In this document: piece by piece, positions 19,769-27,730 of the stretch | Layout of the letters: every line of letters begins with the position of its first letter | Position numbering within the stretch: the first letter of the stretch is position 1 | Origin: a virus | Virus record (IMG/VR): IMGVR_UViG_3300008120_007367 | Span: 1-57,354 of that record | DNA: 57,354 bases | Direction: 5' to 3' (one strand) | Translations under genes and position numbers: made by a program | The notes under the pieces: model-generated | What the model was told of the DNA's origin: nothing | The model's input: the letters and a program-made list of their open reading frames with translations, nothing else | Databases searched by the model: none

Positions 19769-19802
19769 AGTACGTCTTTGGTTTAAATAAAAAGGAGAAA
19801 AA

Positions 19803-20909
19803 ATGGTAGTAGATATAAACGTAACAAGTATCTGCAATTTAGCTTGCACATATTGTTCCGAAGGTTTTGAATGTGGACTATCTACCGAGTTTGAAGAAAA
19901 TACTTCTTTGACATTAGATAATGTTGAAGAATTTATGGCTAAAATTTCTGATCCCAAAAAAGATGTTTATTTCTGGGGTGGTGAACCATTTGTTAATTGG
20001 GATTTTTGTAAAGGTGTCATAGAAAAATTTAAACATGATCCTGGTTTTTCTTTTTTCTTTTATACAAATGGAACGTATTTAAAGAGATATTTAAAAGATT
20101 TGGTTAGAATTCACAATGAGATTCCCGGTAGATTAAAGTTGCAGGTTTCATATGATGGAAAGCCTGTAAACGACATCGCCAGAGTGACTAAATCTGGTAC
20201 TCCATCGTCAGCAATGGTCAAAGCAAACTATATTGCAGCTAAAGAAGCTGGATTGAATGTTTCACTGAAATCTGTACTAACGTCTGAAAATTTCCACTTA
20301 ATCTATGAAGCCTTTTTGGATGTCATAGAAATGGATAAAAATTATTTTCCAACACCAGATTTATACAGCCAATTGACAGAAGAAGAATTTATGCCTAAAT
20401 TGGAAGTATTAAAGGATGGATTGAAGAAAATTGCTAAACATATTTACGAAAATAAATTACCTCCTGAGAAGTTTGGATGGTTCCAACAATCTAGAGCTCT
20501 ATGTGCAGCAGGTATAAATTACGTAAGTGTTGATTTAAACGGCGATTTGAGTCCTTGCCATGGATGCATGTACAAAGAATCGCATTCACATAAATTAGGA
20601 AATATTTTTAAAGTTGCAGATTTGGATCAGTTGATTGAAGAAAAATCTCAAATGTATAAGGATGCGTTGAAGAATCAACCTTTAGATTGTATGAACTGTG
20701 ACAGTCAATTCTGTATGAAATGTAATGCGGCAACTTATGAAAAATCAGAAAAAGAAACATATCTAGAAAAATGGAGTGATCATACAGCAAATTGGCAAGT
20801 CTGTAAAGTATTTAAGACAAACGAGATAGTACATCACGCATTAAGAACTGCACTAAAGAGTTATAAAAAGCCTGTAATTAAAATTCAGGCTGAACAGTGT
20901 ACAGTATAA
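19803..20909 (+). CDS. Radical SAM/SPASM protein 1
   Basis: Radical SAM enzymes cleave S-adenosylmethionine at a [4Fe-4S] cluster to start radical chemistry. The cluster motif is C11-NLA-C15-TY-C18, followed by the SAM-binding WGGEP at residues 58-62. The C-terminal part has the SPASM auxiliary-cluster layout: Cys-X12-Gly-X4-Cys (around DLNGDLSPC), then CMNCDSQFCMKC, then a last Cys at WQVC. SPASM proteins commonly modify peptides or proteins (anaerobic sulfatase-maturing enzymes, thioether-forming RiPP maturases). The 368-aa length is typical. It heads the cluster behind a good Shine-Dalgarno, and a second SPASM protein follows 9 nt later. The substrate is unknown; the Cys-repeat protein at 24377 is a candidate. 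Confidence 0.88.
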   Translation: MVVDINVTSICNLACTYCSEGFECGLSTEFEENTSLTLDNVEEFMAKISDPKKDVYFWGGEPFVNWDFCKGVIEKFKHDPGFSFFFYTNGTYLKRYLKDLVRIHNEIPGRLKLQVSYDGKPVNDIARVTKSGTPSSAMVKANYIAAKEAGLNVSLKSVLTSENFHLIYEAFLDVIEMDKNYFPTPDLYSQLTEEEFMPKLEVLKDGLKKIAKHIYENKLPPEKFGWFQQSRALCAAGINYVSVDLNGDLSPCHGCMYKESHSHKLGNIFKVADLDQLIEEKSQMYKDALKNQPLDCMNCDSQFCMKCNAATYEKSEKETYLEKWSDHTANWQVCKVFKTNEIVHHALRTALKSYKKPVIKIQAEQCTV

Positions 20910-20918
20910 GGATAATAA

Positions 20919-21917
20919 ATGTTTACATTAGAAGTAAGTGTTACTGAAAAGTGTAATCTAGGTTGTCCGTATTGTTATGTGGCAAACAGACCAACTTGGA
21001 TGACGAAAGAAGTTTTTGATCAGGGTGATAAATGTAAAGGTATTAATATCATCACAAATTTAACGATGATTGATCAAGATAAAGCTAATTATTTGAGAAA
21101 TAATGGTGTTGGCGTTTCTTGGTCTTTTGATGGTATGAGTTCTAATGAGAGTAGACCTTTACTTCCACTTTTGGAAAATACTAATCCAGAAACAGGCGAA
21201 TTGTTTGATGGTATACTTTCGATGTATGAATATAAGAAAGATATCATAAAGAATTTGACAAACGGATGTAAGGTCATGATATGGCCAGGAAATACAAAAG
21301 ACATGAAAGAGAATTTTGAATTTCTCTTAGATTGGGGTATAGATCATCCCGATTTTAGTATTGTTCGTGATGATGTTTGGACAGAAGATGATATAATACA
21401 GTTTAGATATGAATGTGAAAGACTTGCAGATTTTTGGATAGAAAAGATAAAATCTGGTAAACCATGTTCAGTAGGATTTTTAAAACTAGCTATTTTAGAT
21501 ATTCTCTATGGTTTAGTGAAAGGTAAAAGACCTTTTGGTTGTTTTGCTGGAACTAATGGTGGAGTATTGATGAGTTCTGGGGAATTCTACCCTTGCGCTA
21601 GGTTTGCATCCAAAAAAATTATGAAAATGGATGAACAGTATAATTTTAGGTACTATCAAGACATTTTTAATCCAAAAAATTATGATAAATGTGAACCGTG
21701 TGATTTGAAACAGGTGTGTAATGCCGGTTGTACATATTCTCAAATTATGAATGATAATAAACCATTAGATAGTATTTGTGAATTGTTCCACATATATTAT
21801 GAACAAGCAATGCGAGTGGTAGATGAGTGTAAAGACGAAAGAGTTTTCCAAGATTTGGTTTTAAATTATATCGAAAATGTTGGTGTTGAAAATGAAGGTG
21901 TGGAGTGTAGGAACTAA
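20919..21917 (+). CDS. Radical SAM/SPASM protein 2 lacking the GGE motif segment
   Basis: The 332-aa protein keeps the radical SAM cluster motif C12-NLG-C16-PY-C19. It also has the full canonical SPASM set: Cys-X12-Gly-X4-Cys (GEFYPC), then CX2CX5CX3C (CEPCDLKQVCNAGC) and a final Cys (SICELF). The odd point is near residue 35: MTKEVFDQ runs straight into GDKCKGINIITNLT. In related proteins about 40 residues with the GGEP strand and following helix stand there. An internal in-frame deletion therefore seems to have removed the SAM amino-group binding loop. It may be inactive as a radical enzyme and serve as a partner of protein 1, or bind SAM in another way. The gene sits 9 nt after protein 1. 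Confidence 0.85.
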   Translation: MFTLEVSVTEKCNLGCPYCYVANRPTWMTKEVFDQGDKCKGINIITNLTMIDQDKANYLRNNGVGVSWSFDGMSSNESRPLLPLLENTNPETGELFDGILSMYEYKKDIIKNLTNGCKVMIWPGNTKDMKENFEFLLDWGIDHPDFSIVRDDVWTEDDIIQFRYECERLADFWIEKIKSGKPCSVGFLKLAILDILYGLVKGKRPFGCFAGTNGGVLMSSGEFYPCARFASKKIMKMDEQYNFRYYQDIFNPKNYDKCEPCDLKQVCNAGCTYSQIMNDNKPLDSICELFHIYYEQAMRVVDECKDERVFQDLVLNYIENVGVENEGVECRN

Positions 21918-21918
21918 C

Positions 21919-22767
21919 ATGAAAATTGTTTCTTGCACCAGTCAAGATAAAATTCTTAGAATTAACTGGCATATATTAAATTGGTGTAATTTAAAATGTT
22001 CCTACTGTAATGTAAAGGAACATTTGAGTTATGATTATAATGATAATACTCAAATTTCAAATAATTATAAATTGATTATAAGTAGATTAAAAACTATTTC
22101 TAAACCTTTTGAGATTTGTTTGACTGGTGGGGAACCAACATTACATCCCAATATCGAAGATATATTAAGTGGATTAAATGAAATTGAAAATTTAACTAAA
22201 ATTTATTTTTTTACTAACTTAACTAGATCAGAAAATTTTTATAAAAATATAAAAAGTTTTTCGAAAGTTACATATTACGCATCCTTTCACCCCGAATATC
22301 ACAAAGAAGATTTTTTAGATAAGTGTAAAAATCTAAACTGTGAGGTTCATATAAGTATGATGCCTGAATATAAAAATTACATTTTGAAAATTATTGATAA
22401 GTGTAAGTTGGAGGATATAAAATTTACATTAAATTTTTTAAGAGACACAAAATATTATTCAAGTAATTTAGAAGAAGATTTTTTCGTAGAAGCTTCTACT
22501 GCTGAATCTATGATTGATATGGATGTTTTATATGATAATGGCTTTCGAGAAAATACTACAAATTTAAGATTATTATACGATAAAAAAAATAATTTCAAAG
22601 GCTATAAATGTTTACCGGAATCTTTTCAAATAGAATTAAATAATGTAGTTAAAAATGTTTGCACTAACGAAATTATGCCATTATCTTTAAAAGATATTAC
22701 GAAAAAGGTTATTTGTCCAAAAGAAGTTTGTGAAGGTGGACTTATGATGTATCCTAAGGAAATTTAA
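21919..22767 (+). CDS. Radical SAM protein 3 (short, twitch-like C-terminus)
   Basis: ATG 21919, just after the upstream stop, is preferred to the in-frame ATG at 21877, which would overlap protein 2; the product is then 282 aa. The cluster motif is C23-NLK-C27-SY-C30 and LTGGEPTLHP lies at residues 68-77. Near the C-terminus KCLPES, NVCTNE and CPKEVC provide four or more cysteines that could hold one auxiliary cluster, followed by EGGLMMYPKE. The layout resembles the proteins at 29358 and 31825, suggesting a phage subfamily. It overlaps the next gene by one base. Function beyond radical SAM chemistry is unknown. Confidence 0.85.
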   Translation: MKIVSCTSQDKILRINWHILNWCNLKCSYCNVKEHLSYDYNDNTQISNNYKLIISRLKTISKPFEICLTGGEPTLHPNIEDILSGLNEIENLTKIYFFTNLTRSENFYKNIKSFSKVTYYASFHPEYHKEDFLDKCKNLNCEVHISMMPEYKNYILKIIDKCKLEDIKFTLNFLRDTKYYSSNLEEDFFVEASTAESMIDMDVLYDNGFRENTTNLRLLYDKKNNFKGYKCLPESFQIELNNVVKNVCTNEIMPLSLKDITKKVICPKEVCEGGLMMYPKEI

Positions 22768-23096
22768 TGAAGAAAAATTTTAAAAGTATTGTATCTATAC
22801 CTATTAAAGTTGAGATGCAACCAGTTGAACATCAAAGCAATAAAGTTTTGACTGTTGATGATTTGTCGAAACAAATAGAAGAAGCTAAAAAGGGAAAAGC
22901 CAAAGTCGATAGTAAGTATGTAGGATTTGAACTGACTGAGAGAGGACATTTATTCGAATATAAATTTGATTATGTTAAATTTTTGGACAATATGTCATTC
23001 ATAATCAAAACGGCAAAACAGCGTAAAGAAATGAATCCTAATAATGTCTATACAATGGATAAAACTAAAAGTGCTAGACGAAAAAAAGAAATATGA
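22767..23096 (+). CDS. Small basic protein inside the radical SAM cluster
   Basis: The 109-aa product has no cysteine and no membrane segment. It is Lys-rich, with a central acidic-basic helix (DDLSKQIEEAKKGKAK) and a basic C-terminal tail (KSARRKKEI). It overlaps both neighbours (one base upstream, ATGA four bases downstream), so it is translationally coupled to radical SAM proteins 3 and 4. It might be a peptide-recognition or scaffold partner, but no known fold is recognisable from sequence alone. Confidence 0.55.
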   Translation: MKKNFKSIVSIPIKVEMQPVEHQSNKVLTVDDLSKQIEEAKKGKAKVDSKYVGFELTERGHLFEYKFDYVKFLDNMSFIIKTAKQRKEMNPNNVYTMDKTKSARRKKEI

Positions 23097-23986
23097 ACGC
23101 CGAAACTTTCAAAAAAAAGTATCCTCAAATAAATTTTTATGTAGGACATGAAACGGATAAAACTGTAACTAAAGATTCGGGAGTAAATGTATTATATTTC
23201 ACAAATAAATGTAATTTAGCTTGTACATATTGTTATGAAGATTTGCCTGGTCGCCCTCCACAAATTTTGTCTAAAGAAGATATTAAAAAAAGTATCGATA
23301 GAGTTATAGAAAGAGAAGATCCCAATAGTCAAACATTATTTGTTCTTTTTGGTGGAGAAGCTACTATGGAATGGGATAATGTTTGTTATGCCATGAATTA
23401 TGCCTATACAAAAAAGAAAAATGTTCATTTTAATTTAAACACAAATGGCATAAGATACCTAAAACAAAGTTTTATAGAGGAAACAAAAAACAATTTTTTT
23501 TATAAAAAAAACTTGTTAAGTATAGACGTTAGTTTTGACGGTATAGGAAATTCGGATAGAGTCACACACGGCGGCAAGGATTCAACTAATTTAATGATCC
23601 AAGTTTTCAGAAATTTGAGAAAAAACGCAATGAAATTTAGGATAAGATACACCATACATCACAAAAACGTTCATAATTGCTATGAAGATATGTCCAATAT
23701 TATTAGATATTTTAAACCAACCCGTCTTATAACATCCGTTGCGTGGGAAACTCTCAATAAAATTCAAATTGACTTGCTCCAAAACATGAAAGAAAGTCTC
23801 AGGAAAGATTGGATAAATAGGATAATTGATGTTCCAGTTTGTGAGTTATTTTGTGACATGTGTGATGGATGTGGTGAGAGAAAGGAAGTAAAAACTTATT
23901 TTACTGACGAGGGTAATGTAACCACATATGGTAATTATGAGAACTCCCCGAAATTTCATGATTTTAAAGAAAAGGTAATAATATGA
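23093..23986 (+). CDS. Radical SAM protein 4
   Basis: The 297-aa protein carries C40-NLA-C44-TY-C47 and the SAM-binding motif FGGEATMEW. The second strand of the barrel (NLNTNGIRYL) and SIDVSFDGI are as in peptide-modifying radical SAM enzymes. The C-terminal cysteines CELFCDMCDGC (C-X3-C-X2-C-X2-C) could bind an auxiliary cluster, but the arrangement differs from SPASM. They are followed by TDEGNVTTYGNYENSPK. The start overlaps the upstream gene by ATGA and the stop overlaps the next start by 4 nt. The N-terminal about 35 residues precede the barrel and could contact the substrate. Confidence 0.85.
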   Translation: MNAETFKKKYPQINFYVGHETDKTVTKDSGVNVLYFTNKCNLACTYCYEDLPGRPPQILSKEDIKKSIDRVIEREDPNSQTLFVLFGGEATMEWDNVCYAMNYAYTKKKNVHFNLNTNGIRYLKQSFIEETKNNFFYKKNLLSIDVSFDGIGNSDRVTHGGKDSTNLMIQVFRNLRKNAMKFRIRYTIHHKNVHNCYEDMSNIIRYFKPTRLITSVAWETLNKIQIDLLQNMKESLRKDWINRIIDVPVCELFCDMCDGCGERKEVKTYFTDEGNVTTYGNYENSPKFHDFKEKVII

Positions 23987-24375
23987 GCACTGATAGAGAA
24001 ATTGTAATTGAAAAGTTAACGAGTATTTCACAAAATATTAAAGAGATATCGGAATATGATGAAGGCCTCGCCAACTTAATTTGGATAGGTTTTGACACAG
24101 CTATGAGTTTAGCACAATCTATTTCTGAAAATAATGAGAAAAAGGAACAAATTGATATTTCTGTTTACATTCAACAAATTTGTGATGCTTTGGGTGTTGA
24201 TATTGAACAAATGGTTTTATCAATTATTCAAAATAACAATACTCAAGAATCTAGTAATAAAGAGCCGGACTTGGAAACTTTAGACTTTATAACATCCGAT
24301 CTTGATGACTATGAAAAGTTTTTAGCAAAAAGTTCAGCAAAAAATAATTTAGATTTTTTATCAAAGGAAATATAA
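23983..24375 (+). CDS. Small acidic helical protein, putative partner of the Cys-repeat protein
   Basis: The 130-aa product is acidic and appears mostly helical (EKLTSISQNIKEISEY, YIQQICDALGVDIEQMVLSII), with a polar Gln/Asn/Ser linker and an acidic C-terminal part (DFITSDLDDYEKFL). One cysteine only; no catalytic motif. It lies between radical SAM protein 4 (4-nt overlap) and the Cys-repeat gene (1 nt after its stop). This is where a recognition or chaperone protein for a modified peptide would be expected. No family recognised; the role is inference from position. Confidence 0.55.
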   Translation: MSTDREIVIEKLTSISQNIKEISEYDEGLANLIWIGFDTAMSLAQSISENNEKKEQIDISVYIQQICDALGVDIEQMVLSIIQNNNTQESSNKEPDLETLDFITSDLDDYEKFLAKSSAKNNLDFLSKEI

Positions 24376-24376
24376 G

Positions 24377-24985
24377 ATGGCTTTAGGTAAAATGTTTGAC
24401 ACTACTCTTGGAGTAGGTACTAACACAACTCCTGCTGGTGAACATAAAAGGCTATCAATAACTATACAAGGAACTGTTGGTAGTAATGCAGTGAATTATG
24501 ATCTTGCGAATGTTGTAGCTGGAGAGGATTTAATAACTAGATCGTTTTTTCAATCGCTGCTTGATAAAGCAAAAGAAGAAAATACGAGAAGGGGAGGCAG
24601 CGCCACTAAAGGTTCGTTATCAACAACAAACATTAGAGCTGCCGACTTTAATAATATCCGAGCACTTTTTGCTGTTGCCGATTCTAGGACAAATCAAGTT
24701 TATAATGATTGGTCTGGTGCAAATGCTAATTTGCCTAATGGTCCGACAGTAAATAGTCCCACAATAACAACCTTTCCTACTACTGCTGCACCAACTGGTG
24801 TTCCAGCAGCAGTTACCACAGATCCAGCAACTCAAATTAGAGCTACAATTCTGAATTCTCTCATTAATGCTTTGAATTCTGCTGGGCAAGTTTGCACCTG
24901 TAATTGTAATTATTGTACTTGTAATTGCAATTATTGTACATGTAACTGTAATTACGCATGTACCTGCAACTGTAATTACTCCTAA
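24377..24985 (+). CDS. Cys-repeat protein, candidate radical SAM substrate
   Basis: This 202-aa protein has an N-terminal part of about 115 residues with phage-virion flavour (ITIQGTVGSNAVNY, TRSFFQSLLDKAKEEN, IRAADFNNIRALFA). A Thr/Pro-rich linker (about 120-150) and a short helix follow, then a terminal 30-residue array. The array (residues 173-202) holds four copies of the heptapeptide CTCNCNY, the last two with one extra residue (A, S), giving 12 cysteines. The copies are identical in protein but differ in codons, so the peptide itself seems to be under selection. Coming directly after four radical SAM genes, it may be a RiPP-like precursor or a virion protein whose tail is cross-linked. 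A metallothionein-like metal binder is the alternative. Confidence 0.7.
   Translation: MALGKMFDTTLGVGTNTTPAGEHKRLSITIQGTVGSNAVNYDLANVVAGEDLITRSFFQSLLDKAKEENTRRGGSATKGSLSTTNIRAADFNNIRALFAVADSRTNQVYNDWSGANANLPNGPTVNSPTITTFPTTAAPTGVPAAVTTDPATQIRATILNSLINALNSAGQVCTCNCNYCTCNCNYCTCNCNYACTCNCNYS
24893..24982 (+). repeat. Four Cys-x-Cys-x-Cys heptapeptide repeats
   Basis: Four in-frame units encode CTCNCNY, CTCNCNY, CTCNCNYA and CTCNCNYS directly before the stop. Thr codons are ACC, ACT, ACA and ACC, and Cys and Asn codons also alternate. The repetition is thus conserved as peptide rather than as a fresh DNA duplication. Confidence 0.9.
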
Positions 24986-24996
24986 TTAAAAATATT

Positions 24997-25458
24997 ATGT
25001 TTTTTCAACTAAATCATTTAGAAGAAACCAATATGTCTTACATAAGACATTTTAATCATGGAATAAGATTGGGATCTTGGTTATTTTTGTGTTCCATCAT
25101 TTTTTTAATTTATTGTCTTTTCTCTTTAAAATTTTTAGAAAACTTTGTGATAGCACGAATAAACACAATGTATCATGGATTAATGTTGCGATGGTTTGAA
25201 GATGAAACATTTAATCGTGGAAAACCAGAAAAAGATGTTTTAGAAGAAAAGAAATATAAAAAGCAGTATGTAAAATTGATCGAAGATGGAATGATAAATC
25301 CTTTCAATAAAGTTAAAATATTTAATGGACTGTTAATTGCATCCATTACTAGTATAACACATTCTTTTATACCACAAATATTTGTGCATCATGCTGCCAC
25401 CAATGTAATAAGATTATATTTTAATTATAAAATAATGGAGAAATTAAATGAAAAATGA
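24997..25458 (+). CDS. Small membrane protein (DUF6356-like pattern)
   Basis: The 153-aa product has one strong transmembrane segment (about residues 27-48, GSWLFLCSIIFLIYCLFSL) and a second, less hydrophobic one near 110-125 (GLLIASITSITHSFIP). The beginning (NHLEETNMSYIRHF) and HSFIP resemble the short DUF6356 family, a weak match from memory. An in-frame ATG at 25033 would give a shorter form; the longer start keeps the NHLEET segment. It follows the Cys-repeat gene by 11 nt and overlaps the next gene by 11 nt. It might anchor a complex or help export, but there is no transporter motif. Confidence 0.55.
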   Translation: MFFQLNHLEETNMSYIRHFNHGIRLGSWLFLCSIIFLIYCLFSLKFLENFVIARINTMYHGLMLRWFEDETFNRGKPEKDVLEEKKYKKQYVKLIEDGMINPFNKVKIFNGLLIASITSITHSFIPQIFVHHAATNVIRLYFNYKIMEKLNEK

Positions 25459-25852
25459 TAGAGTTGAAATTGAAGGTATTGATGCGAATACTTATGCTGG
25501 AAAAGCAATTAATGCATGTAAGTTAAAAGCAAGAGGAATTTTTGGAGATGAACTTTTAACTTTTAAACTTTTGGATTTTGTAAGTTTTTTAATGTTAAAT
25601 AATGAATTTACGTCAAAAGGTTATTTTATTAGTGAACATAATAGGGAAGAAATTTATATAAAAATTATAGAAACTGGTGATATACAATTAATAAATGATT
25701 TGGAAAAATATATTAATCTTAGAGATTCTATAAAAGAATTACAAAGAAAAAAAGATGAATTTTACGATATTATTGAAAAATTAAATAATTTATCAAACTT
25801 GAATGATGAAACGAGTGTTAATGAAATTGTAGAGTCTTATCTAAGGAGATAA
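25448..25852 (+). CDS. Helical protein of unknown function
   Basis: The 134-aa product is charged and probably all-helical. The C-terminal half (LRDSIKELQRKKDEFYDIIEKLNNL) has coiled-coil spacing, and the N-terminal half contains CKLKARGIFGDELLTFKLLDF. There is no active-site motif or membrane span. It overlaps the membrane-protein gene and is followed after 2 nt by the next gene, whose Shine-Dalgarno (AAGGAGA, 25843-25849) lies within its last codons. Family not recognised. Confidence 0.5.
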   Translation: MKNDRVEIEGIDANTYAGKAINACKLKARGIFGDELLTFKLLDFVSFLMLNNEFTSKGYFISEHNREEIYIKIIETGDIQLINDLEKYINLRDSIKELQRKKDEFYDIIEKLNNLSNLNDETSVNEIVESYLRR

Positions 25853-25854
25853 AT

Positions 25855-26847
25855 TTGATAACCTTAATAAATGGACCTAAAAGTATACATTTAAGATATA
25901 TTGCTAGAAGTATTTTAGATTCTGAAAAGATATGGAATTTTGAAGATTATACTGTAAAATATAAAAATGATGGATTCATAATTTTCGATTCAGAAGGAAC
26001 AAATATATATTGCAATAACTCGGAATTGGGTAATATAAACAATGATCTTTTAATAATGACCGAAGGTCAGAAAACTTATCTATTGGAAGAAATAGATAAG
26101 TTTAGTCACGACATTAATGAAAAAATTGTAGAACATCATTTCATAGATTCTTGGCCTACAACAAGTATAGATAATTTATTCAGTGAAGAATGTTTTTTGG
26201 AAAATTATGAATCTTTAGAATATGAAATGGAGTATCAAAAACTTTTAGATGACTTGAAGGATGATAGTATAACTAACATATGGACTGGAAGATTTTCTGC
26301 TTCTTGTATAAAAACCCTAAGGGAAAAGTTAGGAACAGAAAATGTAAGAGTTATAAACTTTTTCAGGAATCCTAGTGCTTGCATTTTTGGCAATCAATTA
26401 GATCCTGATTGTCAGTTAAAAAATGGATTAATTTCTATTTTAAATATGGTAATGGTTAAAAATTTACCAAATACCTTTAATATTAGATATGAAGATTTTT
26501 TAACCAATAAAAATTTTCATCTAAATGAAAATCAGATAGATTTTCCGGAAAAAATTGTAAATTATAATGGTATTATTAGTCTTTATGAAAAAGAAAACTA
26601 TAGATTAGAATTAATAAATGAAAATTTGATGGATCAGTTAAATCAAAACTTTTTGGATTTTGACTTGATAAAAAATTTAAAAATTGGAATGAGACCAAAT
26701 AATTATAAAGATTATGAAGGTTTTGAAAAATATATGACGTTATTAGAAAATAATTTAAATTTAGAAATTGCGAATAATATTCCAAAAAACTTTTTTGAAT
26801 TTTTAGGTTATACTCCATTAACAGTGGAACAAATTATCACCGGTTAA
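25855..26847 (+). CDS. Possible sulfotransferase-like protein
   Basis: The 330-aa product begins with TTG 25855, 5 nt after a strong AAGGAGA. The N-terminal ITLINGPKSIHLRYIARSIL resembles a nucleotide-phosphate loop followed by a helix, and VINFFRNPSACIFGNQ around residue 168 resembles the R-x-P segment of the sulfotransferase PAPS site. The classic P-loop glycines are not clear, so the assignment is tentative. A decorating sulfotransferase would suit the sugar-modifying neighbours. Otherwise it is an acidic, Asn/Leu-rich unknown protein. Confidence 0.4.
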   Translation: MITLINGPKSIHLRYIARSILDSEKIWNFEDYTVKYKNDGFIIFDSEGTNIYCNNSELGNINNDLLIMTEGQKTYLLEEIDKFSHDINEKIVEHHFIDSWPTTSIDNLFSEECFLENYESLEYEMEYQKLLDDLKDDSITNIWTGRFSASCIKTLREKLGTENVRVINFFRNPSACIFGNQLDPDCQLKNGLISILNMVMVKNLPNTFNIRYEDFLTNKNFHLNENQIDFPEKIVNYNGIISLYEKENYRLELINENLMDQLNQNFLDFDLIKNLKIGMRPNNYKDYEGFEKYMTLLENNLNLEIANNIPKNFFEFLGYTPLTVEQIITG

Positions 26848-26851
26848 TTCT

Positions 26852-27730
26852 GTGTCTTTAGTAAATCTGAGAAACTATGATTTAGTTATAACTACTTCAT
26901 TTGGTTTCAAATTTGGAATTTGTGGTCATTTATTTGAAATGATTGAATATTATTGGGCTATAAAAAATTGGACAAATCTAAATCCTTGTATACTATTGTC
27001 CGATGGTACTACAATAGACGAATTTAATATAGCTTTAAACACGAAATATGATAATCTAGTTGTTGAAAATTTAATATACCATCCTTTTCCAAAACTATTA
27101 TTGTCAAAAAATTTATTGATAGTTGACGGATCTTCAAGACTTGATAATTCGGAAATATATACAGATAATTTTTTTCTATTCAGATGTCATGAAAAAAATT
27201 ATGACTTTTATATAAACAATAAAGCGCAATGTCACTTATTTCAAGATTTTGAAATATATGATGATATTCCTAAAAAAATAAATGTTTTTGATTATAAGAA
27301 AAAATTATTATATTCAAAATTTAAAAAAATAAATGATGATGTAGAAAATTCTGTAATGTTTTATTTGACAGATGTTAGTAGATTTATGTCTGAAGAAACA
27401 ATAACTGAAATTTCCAATAAATATTCTTTCAACAACACAGTAGTATTTACAAATAAACCAGAACTTTATACAAAAATAAAAACATATAAAGTTCCAGTCC
27501 CAGACATGTGGAATAAATTTTCTACATATGTTTATACTAAATTACCTGGCAAAAAAGATTGTTCCAATAGATTTATTTTAGAGTGTATGCACTATGATAA
27601 AGAAGTTGTTTATGATATAGATTATTATGATAAAGCTTTAGAAATTAGAAAAAAGGATGGAATAAAAAATACATCTTTAGAACAAGGTGATTTTTTTATC
27701 AATTATATCAATGAACAAATTAAGTGTTAA
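26852..27730 (+). CDS. Putative glycosyltransferase-like protein
   Basis: The 292-aa product uses GTG 26852, the first start after the preceding stop. It has alternating hydrophobic strands and polar helices, and a conserved-looking C-terminal block (MWNKFSTYVYTKLPGKKD, CSNRFILECMHYDKEVVYDI). That is the type of acceptor/donor region seen in GT-B-like enzymes, where an Asn/Arg/Glu set contacts a sugar nucleotide. There is no unambiguous family motif. The neighbours (sulfotransferase-like, radical SAM, GT2) support a role in glycan or metabolite decoration. The end overlaps the next gene by 20 nt. Confidence 0.42.
   Translation: MSLVNLRNYDLVITTSFGFKFGICGHLFEMIEYYWAIKNWTNLNPCILLSDGTTIDEFNIALNTKYDNLVVENLIYHPFPKLLLSKNLLIVDGSSRLDNSEIYTDNFFLFRCHEKNYDFYINNKAQCHLFQDFEIYDDIPKKINVFDYKKKLLYSKFKKINDDVENSVMFYLTDVSRFMSEETITEISNKYSFNNTVVFTNKPELYTKIKTYKVPVPDMWNKFSTYVYTKLPGKKDCSNRFILECMHYDKEVVYDIDYYDKALEIRKKDGIKNTSLEQGDFFINYINEQIKC

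Noticed and set aside
24561-24889. Alternative frames on both strands across the Cys-repeat gene
   Set aside because: Shadows of the repetitive sense frame, without ribosome sites or recognisable content.
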